Positions 33,190 through 44,500 of a stretch of 64,000 nt of DNA are shown in pieces. The position numbers and the translations under genes are program-made. Positions within the stretch are counted from its first letter, which is position 1. Each line of letters opens with the position of its first letter. The DNA is from Molanna angustata (Eukaryota > Arthropoda > Insecta > Trichoptera > Molannidae). The stretch lies in NCBI GenBank assembly GCA_963576475.1, contig OY754981.1, positions 16,170,341-16,234,340 on the forward strand, given 5' to 3'. The notes beneath the pieces were generated by a model, which saw only the letters and a program-made list of their open reading frames with translations, was not told the origin of the DNA and ran no database searches.

Positions 33190-34677
33190 ATAAGGATTAC
33201 CTAGAAAGGTACTTTCATATTTATGTACTTGTTTTAGCTATACGTAGAACAAGATGTACCTCACTTAGCAAATCTTTCACATCTTAAAACATCTAATCTT
33301 TCACACACTCACCAACTTCCCGTGAAAAGAAGGTTTATTTCCTCAAAGAAATCTTCCCTCTTGCTTTCTTACCTTCCATCTAAGTATACCGTTAACGTAA
33401 ATATACCGAAACCATCCGAGTTTATACAACACAGAAGCATTGAGAAAATTTATAGTTATAAACTTATTTTCAGACCCAACATGGAATTTTCCTTTGCCGT
33501 TAATCCTCAAGATTGATGGTAATGAAGACTTTTTGGATACTTGGAGTCCGAGCTTAAATCGCTTTATGACTATGAAGCTATTAATGTTTAAAACCTCTCA
33601 CAAAAACAGCTTCACTCGAATCGGATCCGTTGAATTTCCATAAATAAAAAAAAACGGATAATTTCAAAAATAAACTTCACATCGCTTTTCTAAGAACCAT
33701 ACCATGATATTTTTTTTATTGTAAGTTTTCTTTTTTATTCAATGATATTAAGTTAATTTTATTTTGAGTCTAAAATAAAGAACGCAGAAAAATATGTAGG
33801 TACCATGAAACCACATATGATAGTTTTTTTTTTGTTATATTCTAGCATCAACTTTAATCACAAATGTTATAAGTAATAGTTTATCATAATTTTCTAAGTG
33901 ACAAATTGTAAATTAAATGTCCTTGTAACACAACCATAACATCACGCGAAAATGGCTAACGAGACTAATATTCTCAAGACAATTTTTTTTTATTATTTCA
34001 GATAAGATTAAATAATATAATTTAATTTTACATATTTGTAGATCAAAACATTGTTTTAAAAAATATATTTCAATTTCAATGATGAAGGCACCTACTAAGT
34101 CATATTCTTGAAAAATTCCGGGATAGTCTCTTTACAAATATAAATATTGAAACCTGTTGGATTTCCAAGTAAATTATTTGACATTGAATGAACATATTTA
34201 TTGATTACACGTGTAATATTTTGTTTCATATTATTTTGGTATAGATCGCGTAGGTATATCTCACATATTTCAAAATATGAAATGATTCCCTCAGGTGGTG
34301 CCTGCGGCACCCTGTTTTGTTATCCCACATAATTCTATGAAATCATAGTTTATTAAGATGTCTTAGCATTTATGAAAATAAATAGTCACGTACATTTTTG
34401 TGACATTAGCCTTAGTTCATGTATCATAATAATATGCCAATGAGAATTTAAAGAAACTACAAGGAGTCACAAGATAGGAAAAAATATATAGTTATAAAAT
34501 ATACAGTTTTAATAAAGTAATTTAGATATTTTCACTTGGATTTCACTAGGGTTGAAAGCGATTTTTAAAGAATATGCAAATATACAGCAAATCCTACAAT
34601 ATAGGAGAATAGTACGAAAGAAATCTGATATCTTGGTCATCGGATTTCATTAAATCTGAAACACTCCCAGTTTACTC
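33190..34677. other. no gene assigned
   Basis: 33300-33640 has overlapping 64- and 67-codon frames; one ends FTRIGSVEFP just before AATAAAAAAAAAC. I recognise no domain. It might be a truncated retroelement 3' end. The rest is AT-rich without features. Confidence 0.3.
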
Positions 34678-34732
34678 ATTCTTCTTCAGCCCCTTTCACT
34701 CCACTGCTGGATAAAGGCCTCTTTACTCATTA
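34678..34732 (-). mobile_element. RTE 3' end fragment, minus strand
   Basis: TCTTCTTCAGCCCCTTTCAC, then TCCACTGCTGGATAAAGGCC, is the reverse complement of the RTE end at 35408-35460. Only about 55 bp are present. Confidence 0.7.
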
Positions 34733-35029
34733 CCATTTCAAAATTAAATTGAGCAGCCAAATATAATCCAATCATTCGGAATGACTCCAGATGCTTCTGC
34801 ATCCAAAAGACTCAAACATGTAATCAAATCTAAATGTACTGACTGGGAAATACTTTATAAGGATGCATAAATATATGGACTGCAAAAGCAATACCGGAGC
34901 AGCAGTATTTACACTACTTATTTTAGTACCCAAAATATAATACAATAGAGTTTCATCTAATATCTTGGACTGAGTAGAAACTGGACAAATTTAGGAAAGC
35001 TGGTTACTGAATGTTTGATTCGGAGAGGG

Positions 35030-35460
35030 AGAGATGAGTCAGTGAGAGAATTGATACTTGTTCTAAGATGATTTTTCCACTCCACAAACTTAAGTGTACT
35101 CAACGAGCAATGGAAAGACAAATTTTGAGCGTATCCTTGAGAGACCGAATAAGAAACGAGGAAATAAGATGCCGATCAAAAGTCACCGACATTGCAGAAA
35201 GAGTGGGAAGGCTAAAATGGCAATGGGCAGGTCATGTGGCAAGACAGAGAGATAATAGATGTACCGCAAAATTCTGAATTGGAGACCCTATCATAATAGA
35301 AGAAGTGTAGGGAGACCACAAAGGAGATGGACTGACGATATAGTCGAATTGGTGGAACATGGGTGGAAACAGAGTGCCCAGGATAGAGAGAAATGGAAAA
35401 CCCAGGAAGAGGCCTATATCCAGCAGTAGAGTGAAAGGGGCTGAAAAGAAGAAGAAGATT
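35030..35460 (+). pseudogene. RTE LINE, extreme C-terminus and 3' end
   Basis: The frame at 35068-35277 has CTQRAMERQILSVSLRDR and LKWQWAGHVARQRDNR, homologous to 7300-7480. Beyond it a stop and shifts break the remaining GRP.RRWTDDI-like part. It ends GGGGCTGAAAAGAAGAAGAA. The RT core is missing. Its last ~50 bp start the tandem array at 35408. Confidence 0.8.
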
Positions 35461-35837
35461 ACCTCAGAACAGGCAACGACTAGTGAGGTAAGAAATTCCA
35501 TTGTCTATATTTTTGTAATTTTGAATTATAGTACCTTTTATTACCGTAAGAGGCCTATATCCAGCAGTGGAGTGAAAGGGGCTGAAAAGAAGAAGATTAG
35601 GTACCTCAGAACAGGCTTCGACTAGTGAGGTAAGAAATTCCATTATGAATATTTTTGTAATTTTGAATGATAGTACCTTTTATTCCCGTAAGAGGCCTAT
35701 ATCTAGCAGTAGATTGAAAGGAGCTGAAAAGAATAAGACGAAGTACATTACCTCAGAACAGGCTTCGACTAGTGGGGTAATAAATTCCATTATTTATATT
35801 CTTATTATTTTGAATGATAGTACCCTTTATTCTAGTG
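35408..35837 (+). repeat. three tandem ~141-bp units carrying an RTE end
   Basis: AGAGGCCTATATCCAGCAGT starts at 35408, at 35549 and, with one change (ATATCTAGC), at 35691. Each unit holds about 50 bp of RTE terminus followed by about 90 bp of former flank (ACTAGTGAGGTAAGAAATTC, TTTTGAATGATAGTACC). Divergence rises toward the third unit. Confidence 0.9.
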
Positions 35838-36245
35838 TCTTTCGACGAAGGCTTAATATACTTTCAAAAATTATAATAAGTTCTTGATTGAAAATCCACA
35901 GACACACAAGATTGGCGTAAAACTTGAATAGCTTCGTTACTTTCAATAGCTTGTTTCGTTCTATAAAAAAATATAATTTCATTGAATTTTTCATGATATT
36001 CATAAAGTTTTGATTAATTTCAGCTCAACTCAGAATGGGTGTCCCATTACGAAGACATAGATTAAAGTTTTAGCAGGAGTTCAGAAGAAAACATTATTAA
36101 CTTATAACTGAGAGATTGATTGAACAAAATCAATTATGAAGCTCAACCATAAATATCGTTGACATAATATTCAATGAAAGTTTTATGGCGTCTCGTAGTT
36201 GTTAAATGGTGTTTAAATAAACTAAAGAAAATACGTTATTTGTCA
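35838..36245. other. no gene seen
   Basis: AT-rich and unassigned. Confidence 0.4.
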
Positions 36246-37253
36246 AAAAAAACGAGTGGGTTGTGGCCAACACTAAACTCTCCACACCATAGTAAGCGTT
36301 CATTTTCTTCTTCTTAAAATGTTGACAATCTCTAAATGCATTTTTATGAAGTACATTTTTATTAGATTCTTAAACAAATATAAGATTCCCAGAGGACAAA
36401 AATTTTCACAATACACCATACACACAAAAACATTGTAATGAAACTCATAGTATGTATTTTCTACATGATACTTGTTGAGAAATTTTAAGTAAAATTGCAT
36501 TACTAGCAAGATGAGAATGTATGAGACAGTAGTCTATAGAGACACTCAATGAAGTTGATCACTCAATTTTACTGACCCATACAGAAGCTATTTTACTTCT
36601 GTTATATACATTTTACATACAAATGTGAAATTTATTTCACATTGATATGGCAACTATAGATTTTCTTCTTTAAATTTTGACAATCCTTGAATGCGTTTTT
36701 GATATGTGTATTTTTTTTGTATCAACTTTTCAAACAGTTCACAAAAAACTCGATTTTCCAGTCCGTGAGAGCATTTTGAAAATTTAGACAGATGAAGTCA
36801 TAGAGAAGAAATTAACGGATATCTATGGAAAACTATTCAGCTCTAGGTCTATGCACTTTACTCATTTTGATGTTAATATGAATTCAATCGGACTTGTTGT
36901 TTGGGCTGAAGAGAGGACACAAAAAAACAACGTAAATATGAAATCAAAGAGAAGAAATTAAAAGTTGTCTATAGAAAACTAATCAGCTCTAGGTCGATGC
37001 AATTTACATATATTATTATGATATAATATGATGTCGATCGGACTTATAGTTTGGGCTGTAGAGAGGACACAAAAAAATAATTCCGTACGCCGAACGCCGT
37101 ACGCCATACGCCGTACGCCATACATACAAACACATCACGACGAAACTCACAGTGTGCACTCTCTACATGAAACCTGTTGAGAAATATATGTAGTAAATAT
37201 ACGCTTAAAAATTGTGAAATCACGACTCTCCACTATTCAATAGTGTGGAGAGT
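36246..37253 (-). repeat. composite B-type element, minus orientation
   Basis: It starts CGAGTGGGTTGTGGCCAAC with ACTAAACTCTCCACACC after an A-run. It continues through family B, then TAGTCTATAGAGACACTC and the long non-B part with a CGTACGCC microsatellite (37082-37125), and ends at the hairpin ACTCTCCACTATTCAATAGT-GTGGAGAGT. It is the inverse of 31448-32398. A 130-bp internal segment (AGTTTGGGCTG...GAGGACACAAAAAA) occurs twice (about 36770-36930 and 36940-37080). Confidence 0.65.
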
Positions 37254-37407
37254 AAAATATATAATATGTAGGTATATTGTTAAAAAATATTAAGCTTGAT
37301 TTGACATATATGTACGATCTGATAATATACGAAGATGTACATGATTTTTTACCATAAGAGGTTTGAAAAATTTATTTCTTGTAGTTTTAAGACGCTAAAA
37401 GGTATTA

Positions 37408-37450
37408 TAGTGGGTTGTGGCCAACGTTAAACTCTTCACTAACAAGACAT
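37408..37450 (-). repeat. repeat B/C terminus fragment
   Basis: GTGGGTTGTGGCCAACGTTA with AACTCTTCAC is the hairpin terminus shared by B and C. Nothing of the interior follows. Confidence 0.55.
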
Positions 37451-37930
37451 TAGCTGCTACAGAAGAGATTTTTTCAAACGATGCGGCTATCTCGTACAAT
37501 AAAAATGTTTATTTTTTTATTAAAAAATAAATAGTTGTCTATCCTACACAACGATGTAGATCCGACACAAATTTATATACCTACTTATGAAATTTGATGT
37601 AATATAATTTGGTGGAAATTTCACCACAACAAGGAGTTAATTAATCAAACCTTAACTTCACTACATAACCAAAGTCTGAAAGTTTCACGCAGCTTTCAAA
37701 AGTCCAAGTTTTCATATAAATAATACACTATGTACCTTATTGAGCTTTATCATGTATTTACATACGATAGGATAATAATATATACCTAATATATAGGTAG
37801 GTACCTTTATAGCGTTCATCTATGTATCCATTATGCAAATACATTTATATGTTAGAAATTGAGGAGTTATTTAACGAACAAAACATAGTATATAAAAAAG
37901 ATGATTTACCTTATGTTTTTGACAGATCGA

Positions 37931-38866
37931 CACCGGGTAGCTTATTTACGTTTCCGTGTTGATTAGGAGGCAAGTACTGCCTCGAATAAGGCACTAGTTT
38001 GTTTCGCTATTGCACTTAAAAACTCGTGTTGAATTCAAGGCACAAGTCCTCCAAATGCACACGGTTTAGCAACGCAAACTGTTCCTGCTGATACGTGTTC
38101 AATTCAAGGCAGTTAATTATTGAATATTATGGAAAATATATAGCCATGAAGTTCGCGCGCTACTTCATTTCGCTCGCATTTCGTCTGTCACTGTCACATT
38201 TGTATTTTCTTCACAGATTAAATGGTTGTAATCAGTAATTTTGTTTGTCTTTAAGTAATATGGAACTTAAAATTGGTATTTTGTACAATTTTAAAATTGT
38301 TAATTACGATGGAGACAAGGATAATTACCAATGTAAAATTCGATGCTCTATATCTTGTGAAGGGAATTACGACATAAAGTGTGATTATTTCATTGAAAAA
38401 TTCATGAGTACCAATCTCATGCAAAAAAAATGTCAACGAATTTTTATGATATATTTTAGATTTGTGTAGATTAATCTATAATAACAAAAAAAAATCATAC
38501 ACAGAAAATGCCTCTAACACAGCCTTGTAACGCTCAATCAATTACGCATGGTAAAATTTATAAAACAGTGAAATATTGAAAGACACGTGAATTGAATCTT
38601 GAAATGCGAGCGAAATGAAATAGCGCGCGAACTTCATGGCTATATATGATGTTCCATAATATTCAATAATTAACTGCCTTGAATTGAACACGTATTAGCA
38701 GAAACAGTTTGTCGTTGCTAAACCGTATGGCGTTTGCATTTATAGGACACGTGCCCGAGTTTTAAATGCACTATCGCAACAAACTAGTGCCTAATTCGAG
38801 GCAGCACTTGCCTCCTAATCAACACGGAAAGGTAAATACGCCACCAGGCAGTGCCTAATTATAAAA
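37931..38866. mobile_element. ~935-bp fold-back element with ~250-bp arms
   Basis: The left arm (GTTTCCGTGTTGATTAGGAG through AAGTTCGCGCGCTACTTCAT) is mirrored at 38600-38850 with several small differences. The unique centre (about 38200-38590) holds a 74-codon frame (38245-38469) rich in Cys, containing CKIRCSISCEGNYDIKCDYF. I recognise no domain in it. Target duplications are not evident. Confidence 0.75.
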
Positions 38867-39399
38867 TATCTAATTGAATTAATAATGTGGGTTACGTACT
38901 TAATAGTTTTTGTAAATGTCAATAATATTTGATAACTGCCTACAATAAAAATATATTGAAATAAATTTGCGAATCGAAAAGGGTGCTTTTCTTTTGTTTT
39001 ATTTATTATCATTCTATTTTATTGTTTTCTATTGCCAATGTCACTCACAAATATAATTGGTACATCAGCCGTAATTTCCAAATAATCAATTTCATGGTAA
39101 AAATCTAAAAATAAATGAGAAATCTTTTGTACCAATTCAATCATTAGGATTGATATGACATATTTTGTGTGGACCATTTCTTAGTATATTTTTTAATCCT
39201 TTATAATACAAACGATTATGTACTCAGGTAGGTACCTACACATTAAACATTTTTGTCAAAAAATCTTAAAAATGTACACAAAAGGTAGGTTTCTAAAATA
39301 AAAACTTTACATTAAATTTAACTCTATTACAGACCCGTCTGATAATTATTAAAGTTGTAATACTCGTCTCTCGTCTCAGTATGGCTGTATGAAAATCTA
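38867..39399. other. no gene seen
   Basis: AT-rich and unassigned. Confidence 0.4.
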
Positions 39400-39855
39400 T
39401 TTATTTTTAATGTCCTTAGATGACGTTAGAAAAAGTTTCCTTGCTTCTCTCACAGATGGCGATACAAATTTCACCTTATTTTCAAGCGATGTGAAAATGA
39501 TGCAAAAGATAATATTTTAATATGTTTACAAGATTCAAATTAGGATTGATAATGGAAGTCAATATAAAGGCGTCATTGGTGAACATATCGTAAGAGCTTA
39601 ATGAAAGTAATCACATGGGTAAGTCTGGTCATCCGGCGAAATCAAAACCATCCATGTTTACTCAAATCATGGATATAATTATCTTATGGAGTACTATAAT
39701 ATCTTAAGATGTTATAGAACTCCATTAGATTGGTAATTATATCCATTATATGGGTAAACATGGATGGTTTTGATTCCGCCTGTTGACAATACTTGCCCCC
39801 CTGATATACTAGCCTATGACAGATCATAAGCCCATGAAGGTGCCTGTTTATTTTA
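39400..39855 (+). repeat. interspersed repeat F, copy 4 (split by MITE M)
   Basis: CAGATGGCGATACAAATTTC, then TTATTTTCAAGCGATG and GCGTCATTGGTGAACATATC lie left of the MITE. CCTATGACAGATCATAAGCC and ATGAAGGTGCCTG lie right of it. Order and orientation match 55320-55580. Confidence 0.65.
39619..39803. mobile_element. palindromic MITE family M, copy 4, inside repeat F
   Basis: AAGTCTGGTCATCCGGCG, then AATCAAAACCATCCATG is mirrored by CATGGATGGTTTTGATTCC and ends ACTTGCCCCCCTG. The terminal CAGGGGGG is missing at the left. Confidence 0.8.
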
Positions 39856-40559
39856 TTATATATTTATTTATTTCATTACATTAAAAATATCATAATGAAT
39901 TGTAAGCTGACTAAATAGCCCCGATAGTCAAAATCCAGTTCTGAGTCTGCGCAACATATTCATATATTATTCGAAATTCTCATTTATATATTATAGTTAC
40001 ATCTCTTTTGATATATAGTTACAGTTACATAATAAATTATTATTATTTTTATTTTTCTTATTGTAGGTATTTCATTGTGAATCATATATTTAAGAAATGT
40101 GTGGTATAATAATTTTGACCGCTTCGTGTGGGTCATAGGACCGAAAGCATTACTTTAAATGGGCCGTGACATCCGACTGTTTTGGACCGTTGTCCCATGA
40201 ACTTGGCATTCCTGGGGGATTCAGATTTGGCGAGAATGAACTATGGAGGTCTTTGTGCGAGATCACGAGGTCAACGCTCCAGTTTCATAGAGAATCCCCT
40301 TAGCTGGGTGGTTACAAAATAACTTAACAGTTGATTTCCCTTGAAAATACATTTAATTAAATATTTAATATTATCTAAAATACAAATTTTGCCTTTACAT
40401 TAAGATCAACGAACTTAAACGTTTTGAAGTAAAATAAAAGATAGACTGGATTCCAAGATATTGCATTAAACAATGGATATTTAAAGTTGGTTAATTGCTA
40501 ACTCTTGTAATCAAAAATCGGAAGATATTATGTTGCAACAAGTCGAAAATACGAATTTT
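39856..40559. other. no gene seen; GC-richer block at 40115-40310
   Basis: The 40115-40310 block (GACCGCTTCGTGTGGGTC, CCGTGACATCCGACTG, GGAGGTCTTTGTGCGAG) stands out by composition but matches nothing I know and has no long frame. It may be a retroelement body. Confidence 0.3.
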
Positions 40560-41581
40560 GATCTTTTTTTCAATTTTATTTTATTTATTTATTTATTTAA
40601 CTTTTTGTACATATCATAAACAAATTCAATGCACACTGGCGGGCTTCAACCAACCAGACTACAGAGTGACAGATTTATACATGTACATCAACAAAAAAAT
40701 AAAGCTTCAAAAGAACAAAGAAAATATACATAACACCAAGATAAATAATAAAAAATAAAAAAAAATCATAGCAACAAAAAAGGGATTGGGAAAGAACAAG
40801 AAAAGGAAATCGAGATCAGATGTTTAGGGATGAATATAACGTAGCAAAGGAAAGGAAGGAAAAGGAGAGAGATCAGGTATTTTCGGAGAGATATCCCAGC
40901 TTTAGTCTTTTCTTGAAAATGGAATGCGAGTTTGATGAAGTTATATCAGGACTCAAATTATTCCAGAGTCTTGCTGAACGCACTTCAAAGGAAGAGCTGA
41001 AAAATTCAGTGTTGTGAATGGGGATAGTTAATGTAGTACGTTCAGCAGATCGAAGCGATAGGCCGTGATTAGATAAATAGGTGAATTTGGATTTAAGATA
41101 CTGCGATGAATTAGGATTAAAGAGCGTTTTATATAGAAGTGACAAAATACGTTTATTTCGCCGTTGTCGTATCTTAGGTCAATGGAGAAGATTACGGTAA
41201 GAGGAAATGTGATCAAATTTTTTAAGTCCAAAGATGAAGCGTATACAAACATTATGGAGGCGCTCGAGTTTGTTGAGATGCTACTTGTTCGCATCCAAAT
41301 AACAAACGTCAGCATAGTCAAGTAGAGGAAGGACTAAGCGATTGTGCTAAGGTTATTTTGCAATGCAAAGGAAGAACATTTTTGAGTCTATTGAGAGAGT
41401 GGATGCTAGTAAAAAGGGTTTTACTTACGTGAGATACTTGTTCGTGCCATGAGAGATCCTCGTCGATTAGAACTCCAAGATCTTTCACGACTTTGGTAAA
41501 AGGCATACATTGATTAATTTTCAATAGGTACATGAATAGATTCATTGTACATAGTTTTTGGTGTTTTACTAAAAATAACAT
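40560..41581 (-). pseudogene. Jockey-like LINE family J, C-terminal half
   Basis: The minus-strand frame 41581-41318 contains VVKDLGVLIDEDLSW, LNRLKNVLPLHCKI. After one shift, LERLHNVCIRFIFGLKK follows. The frame 41145-40873 has TYLSNHGLSLRSAERTTL, FEVRSARLWNNL and IFKKRLKLGYL. The 3' UTR (40600-40870) carries the inverse of CTGGTTGG and GCCCGCCAGTGTGC, and the TTATTTATTTATTTAT at 40580-40597 is its tail. It is the same family as 15840-16335 and 58858-58998. The catalytic RT motifs are missing. Confidence 0.85.
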
Positions 41582-41654
41582 AGTTTAATGATTTTCAAAT
41601 GATTTGCGCTAAATAAAGAAACTGTGGTGATATAATACGTATTCATCTTAAATT

Positions 41655-41870
41655 CAGTGCACTCTTATCTTCACTATCACTGAGCAGTGATCCAGTTGTT
41701 TCCACATGATTAGCTCTCTTTGGCACATTAAGTTCAGTGTCTGCAAGGTTTTAGAGTTCTCCGGACTCTTCATAATATGTTCTTTATGTGTTCTTCCAGA
41801 CTTTTTCAAGGGGCCGTAATTAGTCCCCATAAGCAGAACGGGTGGTGGTAGAGGAAGAACAGGTATTCGT
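41655..41870 (+). pseudogene. LINE 3' remnant, family G, copy 2
   Basis: CACTCTTATCTTCACTATCA, then TTCCACATGATTAGCTCTC, CTCCGGACTCTTC and CCCCATAAGCAGAACGGG align with 30600-30780 and, on the minus strand, with 63550-63600. It reads as broken coding. Confidence 0.55.
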
Positions 41871-42409
41871 TTAGTTGATTCATTTATTTTTTATTTTTTC
41901 AATATGCAACAAATTCCAGTTAATGCCTGAATAATTAAAATATTGTATTCAAATCAAATTAAGATAGGTGAATATTAAAATTGAAGTAAAAATAGATATC
42001 TTGTAGCTTGTAGGGATTCCTTTAAAAGAAACAAATATAAGTTTTCCCTTTGAAATGTTTTTGTAATTTGTACATAAATAACTCGATCGATAATTCACTC
42101 AGTTTTGTATCTCGGTTAATTTATGAAATAAAAGGGTTAATTTGAAAGCTGAGGAATTGAGTTAATAAAACAGAACGAACTTCCTTTTGTCTTTTATTGA
42201 TGAGAATAATAATATTACCTTTGTGAAAAGTTTTCATTAAGAAATTTCAGTCGTCTTATTAAAATAATTTGAACAGTAACACAAAGCGCCTCTGCTTTTC
42301 TAGAAATTATAAAATAATTTGTAGTTGGATGATGACTGAAACAGAAAAGTATTAAAAAAATATAAAAATATTTTTTTGTTGCTGTGAAAAGATAAAATCA
42401 TCCATATAG
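41871..42409. other. no gene seen
   Basis: AT-rich and unassigned. Confidence 0.4.
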
Positions 42410-42715
42410 GTACGAGTGGGCTGTGATATACTCCTCACAACCAAGTCACTCCACAAATTAAACAAATTTTGTATGGAAAATATGAACATAGCATATTATT
42501 TGTTGATTTAAATATTTTACTATGAAAACTTGGTAGAGCTTCAATGCTTTTTTATGAAGAAGGTGTGCCTTTTTAACAACTTAAAAATGATAAAACTTTC
42601 AAAATACAATCTCAGCATGATACTAGTTGATAATCTGCAATAAAAAAATAATCTCAAAAATTGAAAGTTCATAACTCCCTAATATATCCATTTGTGGTAG
42701 TGGGGAGTAAAACAT
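42410..42715 (-). repeat. interspersed repeat C, copy 5 (both ends)
   Basis: CGAGTGGGCTGTGATATACTCC with TCACAACC on the left and GGTAGTGGGGAGT on the right define a 300-bp copy with inverted ACTCCTCAC/GTGGGGAGT. The interior shares 'CTCAGCATGATACTAGTTGA' and 'AGTTCATAACTCC' with copy 1. Confidence 0.65.
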
Positions 42716-42844
42716 ATAGTTAAATAATGATTAAATCCTCATGCAATATTCAATAAAAGCGAAAAATTCAATAAGTATAAAATGTTTTACATTTTAATAT
42801 ATATTGGATGGTAGAGAAATTTTTATACATATTGAATGGTTAAG

Positions 42845-42963
42845 ATAACTCATATCATGGATATAATTATATTAAGATATTATAGAACTACATAAAAAAA
42901 TTATATCTACGATATGGGTTATCACGAGGGTTTTGATTCCACTGTTTGATCGGACTTGCGCTC
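42845..42963. mobile_element. MITE M, copy 5, left-truncated
   Basis: ATCATGGATATAATTATA...ATGGGTTATCACGAGGG, then TTTTGATTCC and GATCGGACTTGC follow the right arm of family M. It ends where the CAG of the next element's target site begins. Confidence 0.65.
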
Positions 42964-42966
42964 CAG

Positions 42967-43976
42967 TGCCCCGTTCCACCATTGTACTTTTCAACTTTTC
43001 ACTTTTCGCTTTGCGATTTGAGAATTTCGCAAAGTGCAAAGCGTTCGCGTTCCACGAAAAAAAAATGGTCACTTTGCGGCGTCGCCAAACATTTACAAAG
43101 TCTTTTCAATTGACGCTAGCGACACCTAGTGATAACTTAGTAGTACCGAGTGTTTCGCGCGTAGTGTACACGATCATTTTTGACACCGTTCGTTCTTGTC
43201 TGTTCTGTGATTTCGTTGTTGTTGTTAGGAAATGAGCCGGAAGACAATATTAAGAAAAAAATAGCCGTGTTGGAGATAATTAATGAAAAGAAAGGAGTTA
43301 TTTTTGTAGTAATTAGTGACACTATCACTAATACAGTGAAACAACAGGTGCTTCACTGAATTATTTGCTGTTGAGGAGACAATCATTTGCTTCTCTTAGT
43401 GCTGTTCTGTACCTTAAAATATGTGTAAATGAGTAGTGAAATAATCATATAAACTTAGAAAAAGCGGACATAATAATCACATAAACATAGTTTAAATAAC
43501 CTAAAAAAATCAGAATAAATCGTGTACTTAATCAAGACATATTCACATTGTGCTATTTATGCCGAAAGTATTCGAGGAACTGCGTGGGTAAAATATTTTC
43601 GAAATTTATCCTTTCTCTATAATTTCTTACAACCCCGTCTTCCTCATCCCTTTCTAACAATAATTTATGCAAAATTTTATAATAAATTTACTCAAAAATT
43701 CTAAACAAACAACTTTTACTTTCACAATTCGACGAATGGCAAATTTGAAATGTCAAAATATTCTTTTCAATTCATTCGCAAGGTTTGCAAAGTTTTTTAT
43801 GAAAAGTAGCGATTGTGGAACAGAACGGCTTATTTGCTTTGCAATAGGCGTCTACTTTTCGCTTTGCACATTGCAACTTTTACTTTGCGAAAAAATGTAA
43901 TGGTGGAACGAAAACAAGCCGACGAATTGCAAAGTGCAAAGCGCAAAGTTGAAAAGTACGATGGTGGAACGGGGCA
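42967..43976. mobile_element. 1,010-bp TIR element, CAG target duplication
   Basis: TGCCCCGTTCCACCATTGTA with CTTTTCAACTTT is inverted at the right end with one mismatch in 32. CAG lies on both sides (42964-42966, 43977-43979). CTTTGC/GCAAAG hexamers cluster in the terminal ~120 bp of each side (at least ten copies), as expected for transposase-binding repeats. No intact gene is present. A short frame near 43260-43340 (KKIAVLEIINEKKGVIF) may be the relic of a DNA-binding ORF. The superfamily is open. Confidence 0.8.
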
Positions 43977-43979
43977 CAG

Positions 43980-44500
43980 GTATCAAAATTATTTAAAATC
44001 ATAATACAAAAATTATTTATAATCACAACAAAAAATATATATGACAAATAACGAGTTGACTTTCGAATTAATAGAGTATGCACATATTACTATTTTTCAA
44101 TACAAAAGCAAGTCACAATATCTACTTATGAAATCTTTTAAATGAAATTAATAATTATACAATCACTTTTTATTGATTTTTTAACCATATTTTTTGTCTT
44201 GTAGATCTTTTTTATACATATTGTTAGATATCTATGTAAAAATGAACGGTAATGTACGACTCATTTGATTATTCATATCTTAGTAGGTATCTCAAAATGC
44301 TAAATATTTTAAATCTAAAATATAACGATAGTCACATCTCTTGGGCTAGAATTTGTTCCAACAGAATTTATTCAGGACACATTTGAACCACACTACTTCA
44401 GAACGCAAGAGGGTGATTTCCTATTTAGGAAAAATCCCTTTACACGAGTCCTAGTTCCTAGTCCTAGTTCGGTCATCGCTTGCGAATATTACACTACAAA
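43980..44500. other. no gene seen
   Basis: AT-rich. CGAGTCCTAGTTCCTAGTCC at 44455-44470 is a short local duplication. Confidence 0.4.

Noticed and set aside
35408..35837. CRISPR-like array
   Set aside because: Only three long units (~141 bp) with no spacer variation; they derive from an RTE end plus flank in an insect genome.
40115..40310. GC-richer block as an exon or structural RNA
   Set aside because: No open frame, splice pattern or stable RNA fold that I can defend; left unassigned.
42933..43235. 100-codon frame crossing the left end of the CAG-flanked element
   Set aside because: It starts outside the element, shows no domain, and is open mainly because of local composition.
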